A stretch of DNA of 48,544 nucleotides from Scytonema tolypothrichoides VB-61278 (GTDB lineage: Bacteria > Cyanobacteriota > Cyanobacteriia > Cyanobacteriales > Nostocaceae): NCBI RefSeq assembly GCF_000828085.3, contig NZ_JXCA02000024.1, forward strand, positions 346,834-395,377, read 5' to 3'. Each line of letters opens with the position of its first letter. Within the stretch, counting starts at the first letter, position 1. The translations under genes and the position numbers were made by a program. Shown piece by piece: positions 38,990 through 46,087 of the stretch. Under the pieces are notes generated by a model. It was not told the origin of the DNA. It saw nothing but the letters and a program-made list of their open reading frames with translations, and ran no database searches.

Positions 38990-40767
38990 AGGTGAAATCC
39001 AAGTTTGGCAAGGTTTATAATCCAGTTAGTTAGAGCTTTTTTAACTTTGCTCTCATCTGTTTCCTCTGTATTCTCTTTGTAATAGCTTTTGCGATCGCCT
39101 AAAATTCCTGCCTTAGTAGTTGTCAGGTCTGCGTCACTTTCATGTAATTGCTTGTTTCTGTTTTTAATAATATCCACATGTTCGGGAAAATATATTTCAA
39201 GTAAACCTAGCGCAACATCTAAACCTCCGTCATCTGAACCTTTATCGTCAAAGACATGACGCGATTCCAGAACTGCGACATCATTATATATATGTGTCCA
39301 GTTTGGTTTCTCTTGATTGTGTTCTCTATCGCGATAACTCGACAGCAAACCAGCTTCTAAAAGCCACCAAGGACACACCCACTCTAAATGATTACCGTTG
39401 TTAAACAAAACCCGAAAAGCAATTCTATCTCTTCCATTACTTTTCGCTGATTTCTCAGCTAAACGACAATGTTGCAGTACATCGCGTTGTGGAACACCAG
39501 GACCAGCCCAGACAAAACCAACGCTGACAGTAATTTTCTTTTTTTCCTCCGACTTAATCCCCTCATTCCAAGTATCAGTTTTAAATCTAGAGAAAAAGTT
39601 CACACAATCGACGGCATTTTTTCTGTCATAAAACACACCTAAAAAATCATCGCCACCTGCGTAAACAACACGCCAATTCGCAATTGTTTTAGTTTCGGGT
39701 AACTTTTTAAAGTCATCAGCCCATTTCCTCATCTCCTTACTAAATTCATTAGTTTTCTTAGCTTCTTCATCTGTTTTTGCCAAACTTTTCAGGTATTCAG
39801 CAGCTTTATCACCATCTCCGTGAAACCAACCACTCCAGAATTTATCTTGTTTGATTTGTTCACCAGTGCGCTTCTTGTTGGTAATTCGGCTTAAGTCGGT
39901 GAATCTAGTGGGTTTTAGATCTTCTGATAACTGGTTTATTTGCTGGGCAAGATTTTTAAGAATTACCCCGTTATTTCCAAAAGCCTGTTTGAGTCGTTCA
40001 GTTAATTTATCAGCAATGACGTTATGGGTAATCAATCGCTTGATTAATTCTGGAACACTCAATTCTTCATCTGGATCGATAAAAGATTCCCCATACTCTT
40101 TGCTACGTTCGCTCATTTTCTCGTCAGGAACTTTTAACCCAACTGACTTTATGAATGATTCTCCTAATTTCTCGCTGAGTGCGTTGTAGAAAGCTGTGAC
40201 ATCTTTTTTTTCTTGCTGGTAATTGTATTGGCGAGGATCGGAAATTTGACCGAGTTTCGGGTAGGCGATCGCATCCGCACCAGAAAGAGTAGAACTCTCA
40301 CCCTGCCAATTTATTCCAGTCCAATCACGCCAATATTTTTTATTATTTAAGCGCTGACGAACATCGCTAATGCTTTCACCAGATTCTCCTTTAACCCAGA
40401 AAAATTCCCAGGCGTGCGTTGTCCATAAATCCCAATTTCTCTTCCAGTAATACTCTCCTGATACATGTTTTTCAATCCAATCACGACAGGTTTGTGTGAC
40501 GCATTCCCAAGCGGTATCAAAGGCTGATTTTGCATCCTCTTCTGTAAAATTGCCTTCAATAATAATCTGGTTGGGCATTCCCTGAGTCACGTTTGGTAAA
40601 GCTGGAGAAACAACTTTACAATGATGTTGTTCTGCAGCTTTACAAATCACCCAAGATAAGTAAGAAAGTAAATAAGAACTCCCATACAAATCTCGCAACT
40701 TCCGCGATTTCTCGATAAATCCCTGCACAGGGGCAAAAGAAATGACTGTGTAAATCTCGTTTGTCAT
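38968..40767 (-). CDS. cmr2: Cas10/Cmr2 without an HD domain
   Basis: The protein has 599 residues; Cmr2 with an HD nuclease is usually over 800. The sequence starts directly in the first Palm domain (TVISFAPVQGFIEKSRKLRD, LYGSSYLLSYLSWVI), so no HD domain is present. The second Palm has an intact GGDD (residues 371-374, VVYAGGDDFLGVFY), the site that makes cyclic oligoadenylate when target RNA is bound. Single-stranded DNA cleavage is therefore unlikely, while second-messenger synthesis is likely. The neighbouring csx3 fits that. ATG 40767 follows an AAGGAAAAGAGAA ribosome-binding region. Confidence 0.88.
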   Translation of the reverse strand: MTNEIYTVISFAPVQGFIEKSRKLRDLYGSSYLLSYLSWVICKAAEQHHCKVVSPALPNVTQGMPNQIIIEGNFTEEDAKSAFDTAWECVTQTCRDWIEKHVSGEYYWKRNWDLWTTHAWEFFWVKGESGESISDVRQRLNNKKYWRDWTGINWQGESSTLSGADAIAYPKLGQISDPRQYNYQQEKKDVTAFYNALSEKLGESFIKSVGLKVPDEKMSERSKEYGESFIDPDEELSVPELIKRLITHNVIADKLTERLKQAFGNNGVILKNLAQQINQLSEDLKPTRFTDLSRITNKKRTGEQIKQDKFWSGWFHGDGDKAAEYLKSLAKTDEEAKKTNEFSKEMRKWADDFKKLPETKTIANWRVVYAGGDDFLGVFYDRKNAVDCVNFFSRFKTDTWNEGIKSEEKKKITVSVGFVWAGPGVPQRDVLQHCRLAEKSAKSNGRDRIAFRVLFNNGNHLEWVCPWWLLEAGLLSSYRDREHNQEKPNWTHIYNDVAVLESRHVFDDKGSDDGGLDVALGLLEIYFPEHVDIIKNRNKQLHESDADLTTTKAGILGDRKSYYKENTEETDESKVKKALTNWIINLAKLGFHLCQESKQ

Positions 40768-40810
40768 ATTCTCTTTTCCTTACTGAATTCTAATCATGGT
40801 ATTTGTCATA

Positions 40811-40984
40811 CTAACTTTGTCGTGTCTGCAAATCTTCTTGCCATCTCAAACGACTCCACAGCATGCATTCTGTCGAAAACGTAAAAACGCATAACAGTAA
40901 ATCCCCCATCTGATAATAGTTCTTTTTATTACCTAAATGTAAATACGCTATTTTAGGGATTTTTCCGCTTGAACGGTAAAAACC
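40811..40984 (-). other. Startless 57-codon open frame directly after the csx3 stop
   Basis: In the same frame as csx3, right after its TAA (40985-40987), 57 codons stay open to a TAG at 40811. They include SGKIPKIAYLHLGNKKNYYQ and, from an ATG at 40909, MGDLLLCVFTFSTECMLWSR. It might be a small gene of 32 residues, a decayed gene, or chance. I do not recognise the peptide. Confidence 0.3.
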
Positions 40985-41986
40985 TTAACATTTCGTCAAA
41001 TGAATCAACACATTAGCCAGTGCTTTTATCATTGGACGAGTAGATAAATCCTCTCCCCGTTCTAAATGATGAACGCTACCCGTCAGTAATGGTGCTGTTT
41101 TTAGCAGTTCGTCGGTATTCTGCTTCCAGTCGTCAGCGAGAATTACCTCGTCTTGAGTTGCATGTAACTGACTGTGAATCTTTGCAACGATTTTGAGATT
41201 TAATTTTTGACAAAACTTCTCCCACTCTGCAAACTTGGTTGTATCACCTGCAAGGATAACTGCGTGGGATGCTGGCTGCATGATTCTCTCATTTTCTGGA
41301 GAGATTTTCCCGCCAACATCAACAATGTTAATTAACTGATTGGCACTTTTAACCCATTGAGAAGCTTCTTGTGCAAATTCTGGGGTAACATCTGTTTTAT
41401 TGTTTCGCTTACAGTCTTTGGCTACTGACTGATTATTTTCACAAGCTTCTTGATGCCAAGACCCTTCACCATCAGGACAAGCGGTAATCACATAAGGATA
41501 AGGTGCGCCTAAAGTCAGCAAAATCGCTCTTTTTAAACCATCCCGCAAACATGATTTGCCTGATTGTGGTGGTCCGCATAAGACGACTTTGATAGGCGAT
41601 CGCTCTTTTTGGGATTCTTTTGTTTCAATCACATCTCCCACTTTATATTCTGCGGAACCGTGTGCAGAAGTGACTATGTAGGTTTTGTATCTGATAGCAC
41701 CTGTTGGTGTACCAATTTTACTACCTAGTTTGGGATCGAGGACGGCAACGATTTCATATAAATGCACGAGTTTGTGAGAGAGAACATAGGCAACGGGAAC
41801 AGATTGCGGTCCGTCAATTAAAATACGCTTTCCTCCAGTAATTTGCCCGGAATCAATCATTTGGTTTAAGACTTGTAGGGCATCTTTAGCAATGCGATCG
41901 CCCTGTGCAGGTAAAGTCCGATTAAACCCTACTCGCAATACCTCACCTTCTAACGTCATCTGGTAGCTGTACATATTATTCTGCAT
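40985..41986 (-). CDS. csx3: Csx3-AAA fusion (ring-nuclease domain plus P-loop ATPase)
   Basis: The protein has 333 residues. The first 120 match Csx3: ILIDGPQSVPVAYVLSHKLV, VAVLDPKL, and IVTSAHGSAEYKVGDVIE. Csx3 (Crn3) is known to degrade cyclic tetra-adenylate and so switches off type III signalling. Residues 130-330 are a P-loop ATPase (Walker A GPPQSGKS, 138-145; NIVDVGG as a probable Walker B). Csx3-AAA fusions are known in cyanobacteria; the ATPase role is unclear. AAGGAA precedes ATG 41986. It lies 217 bases upstream of cas10 on the same strand, with its own palindromic operator at 42090-42107. Confidence 0.85.
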   Translation of the reverse strand: MQNNMYSYQMTLEGEVLRVGFNRTLPAQGDRIAKDALQVLNQMIDSGQITGGKRILIDGPQSVPVAYVLSHKLVHLYEIVAVLDPKLGSKIGTPTGAIRYKTYIVTSAHGSAEYKVGDVIETKESQKERSPIKVVLCGPPQSGKSCLRDGLKRAILLTLGAPYPYVITACPDGEGSWHQEACENNQSVAKDCKRNNKTDVTPEFAQEASQWVKSANQLINIVDVGGKISPENERIMQPASHAVILAGDTTKFAEWEKFCQKLNLKIVAKIHSQLHATQDEVILADDWKQNTDELLKTAPLLTGSVHHLERGEDLSTRPMIKALANVLIHLTKC

Positions 41987-42000
41987 TGACCGTGTTCCTT

Positions 42001-42071
42001 AACAGTTATCAGTTGTCACTTATCAGTTGTCAGTTACCAGTTACCAGTTATCACTGTTCACTGTTCACTGA
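42001..42071. repeat. STRR heptamers between csx3 and its operator
   Basis: AACAGTTATCAGTTGTCACT, then TTATCAGTTGTCAGTTACCA and CTGTTCACTGTTCACTG. The array sits between the csx3 start and the palindrome at 42090. Confidence 0.8.
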
Positions 42072-42089
42072 TTTAATATGGCATGGGAG

Positions 42090-42107
42090 TGGAAAACGCC
42101 TTTTCCA
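42090..42107. promoter_or_regulatory. Palindromic operator candidate, site 1 (csx3)
   Basis: TGGAAA-ACGCCT-TTTCCA, extended by AG and CT to 8-bp half sites. It lies 104 bases upstream of the csx3 start. Downstream of it on the minus strand is CCCATGCCATATTAAATCAG, similar to the sequence after site 2. Confidence 0.65.
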
Positions 42108-42115
42108 CTTTGGTT

Positions 42116-42182
42116 GTCTCCCCCCTCTCCTTTATCCCCTCTCCTTTATAAGGAGAGGGGTGCCCGTAAGGGCGGGGTGAGG
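42116..42182. repeat. CTCTCCTTTATAAGGAGAGG repeat
   Basis: TTTATCCCCTCTCCTTTATA followed by AGGAGAGGGGTGCCCGTAAG is an interspersed palindrome of the CCCCTTATAAAGGGGA type. Two related copies lie at 44462-44582. Confidence 0.6.
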
Positions 42183-42220
42183 TATAAGTCATGAATGCAA
42201 CACGCATAACCACCTTCTAC

Positions 42221-43561
42221 TTAACAACAAAAGTAACAATCATCCGTCCGGAAATACTCAATATTAGTCTTGTGCCAATCACTACCAGGAAACTCATAAA
42301 TCCAGTCCAGACCGGAATCTACATTCAAAAAACCGCTTACCATCCCGTGAATCACACCAACACCCGTACTTGCACAGATACTGTTTAGCCAAAAAACCGC
42401 TGGATCATTCACACCTTCCAAATAACCCGCACCCGCAGCCATTTGATGAATATCAGAAGGTGCAGACTCTAAAGCCGCGAGTTGCAGATTGATAATATTA
42501 CCGCACATCAAACACCAACCACCGCCCAAAGGAGGAACAGTCACTCTGCAATACATTCGCGGTGTCTTGTCTGGTTTCACATCTATATGAGTACCCAGAC
42601 ACACCAAAGGACGCATATATTCCAACGCTAATTCTTGGGCAGTTTTTCGAGAAAGGTGATTGTCTGTTGCGACCACAATTAAATCGCAACTTGCTACTTC
42701 TTGTTTAGCTAATTCACTTTCAATTGAGGTTGGTATGGTTTTAACACAAGAACCTTCACGGTAAATTCTTTTGATCAGATGCTTGACATAATACACTTTA
42801 TGCCATTGTTGTTCTACCATTTCTTGTGTTGCACCAGGCATTCGGTTGAGATTCACTGTTTCTAATTTATCTGGGTCGATGAATACCCAATTCTTCACAC
42901 CCAAACGCCCCAATAATTCCGCAAAAATTGAACCAATCCCGCCACAACCAATTAATGCTACTTTTAGCTGATTCAGTTGTTTTTGATTCGCTTCCCCAAA
43001 GATTTTTTGGCGAGCAAACATCAAATCTGTGTTATTCATCATATCTCTATTTTCCGAGACATCAAACAAGGAATGACAGAATTTCACATTCTCAAACTTT
43101 TTTCCTTTTCTATCCCACATCCGGAATTGACAAGATTGTAAATCCTCGTCAAAGACACCCGAAATCAAACGAGGTTTTTTGGGAAAACCAGAGGCGAGAA
43201 ACCGCGCATATTCCGACTCATGGCGGTCATCAATATAAGAAAAATCAGGGATACCTTGACCTGCATGAGTATGAATGTGAACGACATCTAAACCTTCCTG
43301 AAGATGATTTTCCAGCAGATATGAATGAAAATGCTGTTTTAATACCAATCCATTCGTCGATTGATGTTCGTAGCAGTCAGAAGAAGGAACAACCCAAGTT
43401 TTAGGAATATAGCGGATTTTGTTTTTAAATACTTGATGACGTTGACAAAATAAAAAACCAATAACTTCTTCATTCAACATGCGAGACTTGAGCATAGAAT
43501 CCCGAAAATCAGACCACATTTTGGGTGGTATATGCAGAGAAACTTCAGCAGATTTGTTCAT
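42221..43561 (-). CDS. JAB-E1 fusion (Ubl-activating enzyme with N-terminal JAMM peptidase)
   Basis: The protein has 446 residues from ATG 43561; a TTG at 43621 overlapping the E2 stop (TTGA) is the alternative. The N-terminal 170 residues are a JAB/JAMM domain: NEEVIGFLF supplies the Glu, and HIHTHAGQGIPDFSYIDD the HxH...SxxD zinc ligands, with one extra residue before the Ser relative to the usual spacing. The C-terminal 250 residues are an E1/ThiF domain: VALIGCGGIGSIFAELLGRL, FIDPDKLETVNLNRM (nucleotide Asp and Arg), and paired CLMC and CYFC zinc knuckles. E1 adenylates a Ubl C-terminal Gly; JAB proteases cut conjugates or precursors. Part of the Ubl-E2-E1 operon. Confidence 0.85.
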   Translation of the reverse strand: MNKSAEVSLHIPPKMWSDFRDSMLKSRMLNEEVIGFLFCQRHQVFKNKIRYIPKTWVVPSSDCYEHQSTNGLVLKQHFHSYLLENHLQEGLDVVHIHTHAGQGIPDFSYIDDRHESEYARFLASGFPKKPRLISGVFDEDLQSCQFRMWDRKGKKFENVKFCHSLFDVSENRDMMNNTDLMFARQKIFGEANQKQLNQLKVALIGCGGIGSIFAELLGRLGVKNWVFIDPDKLETVNLNRMPGATQEMVEQQWHKVYYVKHLIKRIYREGSCVKTIPTSIESELAKQEVASCDLIVVATDNHLSRKTAQELALEYMRPLVCLGTHIDVKPDKTPRMYCRVTVPPLGGGWCLMCGNIINLQLAALESAPSDIHQMAAGAGYLEGVNDPAVFWLNSICASTGVGVIHGMVSGFLNVDSGLDWIYEFPGSDWHKTNIEYFRTDDCYFCC

Positions 43562-43617
43562 ATTTTTGAATTTTGTAAGCCCAAGGGCATATTTTGAATT
43601 TTTCAGCAGCGAGTGGA

Positions 43618-44103
43618 TCAATCTTCACTATTAATCGCGTGACGTGCTGTGACAAACAAAGTCGCAAGATTATGACCTTTCTCAGGATTATGACTAGGTC
43701 TCCAAGAATTCAACCAGACATCTTGATTAAATCCTCCCCCCAATCCCACACAATACCAATACCATCCTTGTTCACTTAGAAACGGCGCACCATAGTAACT
43801 TTGTCTGGTAAAGTGATGGTCTCCTTCTCCTACCGTATTCCACGGATAATTTAGATAGCAACCAATAGGAGGAAGTCGTGGATAATCTGGTGGCAACAAA
43901 AACAAAACATCTGTGTTAGAAACGGTAAACTTTTTGGAAGACAAAGGCATTCCTTTGAGAAGAACAGCCGTATATTTGATATCGCCAACTGTCTTGCTAC
44001 CAACAATGATTTTCTTGGCAACTTTTTCTAACAGCTTCAGTTCTTCAATAATTCTCGTACTCGGCTGAAAGCCCGATTTATCTTGGCTAATTGTAACTGT
44101 CAT
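43618..44103 (-). CDS. E2-like protein (Prok-E2 family E-type)
   Basis: The protein has 161 residues. VSNTDVLFLLPPDYPRLPPI carries the E2/UBC YPxxPP strand-turn, and later come DHHFTRQSYYGAP and GWYWYCVGLGGGFNQ. Cys118 is the likely thioester Cys and His96/His97 possible helpers. The canonical HPN is absent, as in bacterial E2 families. E2s carry an activated Ubl as a thioester and pass it to a target. AAGGTG precedes ATG 44103. It lies between the Ubl and E1 genes on the same strand. E2 assignment comes from the motif plus context. Confidence 0.75.
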   Translation of the reverse strand: MTVTISQDKSGFQPSTRIIEELKLLEKVAKKIIVGSKTVGDIKYTAVLLKGMPLSSKKFTVSNTDVLFLLPPDYPRLPPIGCYLNYPWNTVGEGDHHFTRQSYYGAPFLSEQGWYWYCVGLGGGFNQDVWLNSWRPSHNPEKGHNLATLFVTARHAINSED

Positions 44104-44142
44104 ACTTCACCTTAAAAATAGTTATCAGTTATCAAGTACCCG

Positions 44143-44183
44143 CAGTTATCAGTACTTGTTACTCATAACCGCTGATTTGTGTT
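44143..44183. repeat. 40-bp repeat shared with 47601-47642 (inverted)
   Basis: Its reverse complement, containing ACACAAATCAGCGGTTATGA and AAGTACTGATAACTG, is found almost unchanged at 47601-47642. It sits between the Ubl and E2 genes. Confidence 0.7.
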
Positions 44184-44202
44184 CACTGCGGCTGGTACTG
44201 CA

Positions 44203-44400
44203 TTACCCTTTCACAATTTTGGGCACAGTCCAAACCTTTGAACCTTCTTTGAGTGCTTCGTTATTTTTCAGAGGACGAGTACCACCAAAACCCTCTTCCA
44301 TGACATCATCCTGACCAATTTCTGGCAACTTTTTTCTTAATTCTTCAACAGTTGTACCTTCTGGTAAATCTACCAGTTTGCCATTAATAACTGCTCTCAT
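44203..44400 (-). CDS. Ubiquitin-like beta-grasp protein (65 aa)
   Basis: The sequence MRAVINGKLVDLPEGTTVEE followed by LRKKLPEIG is the beta-beta-alpha start of a beta-grasp (ThiS/MoaD/ubiquitin-like) fold. The second half is FGGTRPLKNNEALKEGSKVW. The protein ends VPKIVKG, a terminal Gly rather than GG, that an E1 could adenylate directly. With E2 and JAB-E1 genes immediately downstream it is most likely the modifier of a conjugation pathway; a sulfur carrier is the alternative. A strong GAGGAA ribosome-binding site lies six bases before ATG 44400. Confidence 0.75.
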   Translation of the reverse strand: MRAVINGKLVDLPEGTTVEELRKKLPEIGQDDVMEEGFGGTRPLKNNEALKEGSKVWTVPKIVKG

Positions 44401-44461
44401 GTAAGTTCCTCACTGTCTTCTGAAGAGTTTGATTGATAGAGATATAACGTTGTAAGTTTTA

Positions 44462-44582
44462 CCCCACCCTAACCCTCCCCTTATAAAGGGGAGAGTGTAC
44501 ACACAAGTGATCCAATTACCCAAAATTCCTGGAAAACCTCACCCTGCCCTGTCGGGCATCCCTCCCCTTATAAAGGGGAGGG
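44462..44582. repeat. Two CCCCTTATAAAGGGGA repeats, one overlapping a coding end
   Basis: CCCTCCCCTTATAAAGGGGA occurs at about 44473 and again at about 44561, the second preceded by CCCTGCCCTGTCGGGCATCC. The second forms the last 21 codons of the coiled-coil gene. Confidence 0.75.
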
Positions 44583-44983
44583 AAAATATGATGTTGTTGA
44601 ATTGAAGCTAAATTTAACTCTGTAGATTGCGTATGTTTTTGAGGCTGATTGTTGTCATATTCAGGTGGATTATTCATACTAAACACAAACCACAAGCCTG
44701 CCAAACCTATAACACTGCTAATCTTGAGGAATAGCAACTGTTTAGCTTGCTTTGATGTCACTTCCTCCAAAAAGCCAATTCTTTTATCAAGCTTTTGCAA
44801 ATAGGATTTAGCACTATTTACCTCTAGGGTTATCTTTTGCAAATCTTGTGTGTAGTCTTGTTTACTGATAGTGACCTGAGATTCTAAAGATTCACAACGT
44901 CGAATGATTTTCTCAGTCTTTTGTGTCAGTTCCTCTAACTGATGGAATTCTTGATTAATTAACTTGCCATTCACTGTGTTCAT
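44516..44983 (-). CDS. Coiled-coil protein with one transmembrane helix
   Basis: The protein has 155 residues from ATG 44983, chosen because AAGGGAG lies six bases upstream. A longer frame starts at ATG 45016, overlapping the NYN stop (TGATG), but has no ribosome-binding site. Residues 1-85 are a coiled coil (FHQLEELTQKTEKIIRRCES), followed by a TM helix (FLKISSVIGLAGLWFVFSM) and a polar tail. The last residues (FPPLYKGRDARQGRVRFSRN) are encoded by an interspersed repeat, so the natural C-terminus was probably different. Position just after the NYN gene suggests that it anchors the NYN protein to the membrane. Confidence 0.65.
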   Translation of the reverse strand: MNTVNGKLINQEFHQLEELTQKTEKIIRRCESLESQVTISKQDYTQDLQKITLEVNSAKSYLQKLDKRIGFLEEVTSKQAKQLLFLKISSVIGLAGLWFVFSMNNPPEYDNNQPQKHTQSTELNLASIQQHHIFPPLYKGRDARQGRVRFSRNFG

Positions 44984-45015
44984 GAATAACTCCCTTGTTT
45001 TTCTGACTGCATTCA

Positions 45016-45588
45016 TCAATCAAAAACATTAGAACTACCAATGCGGTGAAAATTTTGGTTAGTATCATGCTGGTCAAATTTATCAAACACCTCAGTTAAA
45101 TCCACCACGCTATTAGCTGAATTTTTTAACTCGCTTCCCAGAGATTGTTCGACTGAAGCGACTTCAACCCGCATTCCTCTTCTTCTGAGTTTTTCTGCTA
45201 AATAAGCAAAATCAGAATCTCCTGTCACCAAAACAACAATATCTGGTTTAACTTCTAAAGCTAATTCAATCGCATCCATCGCCATCACAACATCAACATT
45301 ATTCTCGTAATCGTCTCCCTTGGCTTTACCTTCTTTAGTCACAACTAAAAAACCATTACTTCTTGCCCAGTAGATAAATTTCTCTTTGCTTTTTCGCTGT
45401 TCCTCAAATCTTTCTTTAGCAGGGGGTAAACCAAGATAAATCACCATGTCTATGAGTTCTCTCCCCTCTTTTGGATCTGCTAAATAGTCGCGCACTTTAT
45501 GCCAGTTGATTTTACGATTAAAATTTTGTGCAGCCATAAAGGTGTTATCACCATCTGCAAGAATCATGACTCGACGAGGACTTACCAT
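45016..45588 (-). CDS. NYN-domain (LabA/DUF88-like, PIN-fold) protein 1
   Basis: The protein has 190 residues. The acidic site is complete: ILADGDNTFMAA (Asp12, Asp14), NNVDVVMAMDAIELAL (Asp99), and LVTGDSDFAYLAEKLRRRG (Asp124, Asp126). NYN domains are PIN-related metal-dependent RNases; LabA-type proteins also act in regulation. It is the first gene of the minus-strand Ubl-E2-E1 run. The palindromic site 45647-45664 lies 59 bases upstream of the ATG. It is the only gene here without a visible membrane segment of its own, but the next gene has one. Confidence 0.82.
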   Translation of the reverse strand: MVSPRRVMILADGDNTFMAAQNFNRKINWHKVRDYLADPKEGRELIDMVIYLGLPPAKERFEEQRKSKEKFIYWARSNGFLVVTKEGKAKGDDYENNVDVVMAMDAIELALEVKPDIVVLVTGDSDFAYLAEKLRRRGMRVEVASVEQSLGSELKNSANSVVDLTEVFDKFDQHDTNQNFHRIGSSNVFD

Positions 45589-45646
45589 GCACTCTCACCA
45601 TTTCTTTTGGGTTTGTGTTTTCTTATTTCTGATTAAAACTCATGGG

Positions 45647-45664
45647 TGGAAAGTGCTATTTCCT
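45647..45664. promoter_or_regulatory. Palindromic operator candidate, site 2 (NYN 1 / Ubl operon)
   Basis: TGGAAA-GTGCTA-TTTCCT, one base off the perfect palindrome. Directly downstream on the minus strand is CCACCCATGAGTTTTAATCAG-type sequence, like that behind site 1. It lies 59 bases from the NYN 1 start. Confidence 0.6.
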
Positions 45665-45708
45665 CTTTCTTTTGACTCACATTCCTCTCGTTACGACTGC
45701 TTTCCTCT

Positions 45709-45905
45709 CGTTCCTATGCTCTGCATAGGAATGCCTAAAAGGAGGCTCCCAATTACTCTCGTTTCCCTCGTTCTCTCGTTCCTATGCTCTGCATAGGAAT
45801 GCCTAAAAGGAGGCTCCGCCTCCCAATGATTATAATGATATTGAGGCAGAGCCTCAAGTTATGCATTTCTCTCGTTCCTCTCGTTCCTAGCCTCTGGCTA
45901 GGAAC
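45709..45905. repeat. Tandem interspersed repeats in the divergent spacer
   Basis: TCCTATGCTCTGCATAGGAA with TGCCTAAAAGGAGGCTCC occurs twice (from about 45713 and 45780), followed by TTGAGGCAGAGCCTCAAG and CTAGCCTCTGGCTAGGAACG. The same family occurs at 24882-24936. No gene is visible in 45589-46075 apart from the operators. Confidence 0.7.
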
Positions 45906-45938
45906 GAGAAATAGGATTGTTTTTGAAAATTTCACACA

Positions 45939-45968
45939 TGTAGAGACGTTGCATGCAACGTCTCTACA
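45939..45968. repeat. 30-bp perfect palindrome
   Basis: TGTAGAGACGTTGCA followed by its exact complement TGCAACGTCTCTACA, with no spacer. This is a known type of cyanobacterial interspersed palindrome. It lies 52 bases left of operator site 3. Confidence 0.7.
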
Positions 45969-46019
45969 AAGGTTACCGTTCTTGCAAATTATCTTATCTG
46001 AACGGTATTGTCCCAGAAC

Positions 46020-46037
46020 TGGAAACATCACTTTCCA
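46020..46037. promoter_or_regulatory. Palindromic operator candidate, site 3 (NYN 2)
   Basis: TGGAAA-CATCAC-TTTCCA. The 30 bases after it (CAACTCACTAAATTAAATAC) are also nearly the same as those after site 4, so the whole promoter seems duplicated. ATG 46088 is 51 bases downstream. Confidence 0.65.
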
Positions 46038-46087
46038 CCAACTCACTAAATTAAATACATGAAAGCCAAAGATTAGTGAGTCATGTT

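Noticed and set aside
43928-44103. E2 as a RWD or unrelated domain
   Set aside because: YPRLPP and the Cys/His region plus E1 and Ubl neighbours fit an E2 better.
45506-46062. Several ORFs of 90-97 residues in the divergent spacer
   Set aside because: They cover the TCCTATGCTCTGCATAGGAA repeats and the operators.
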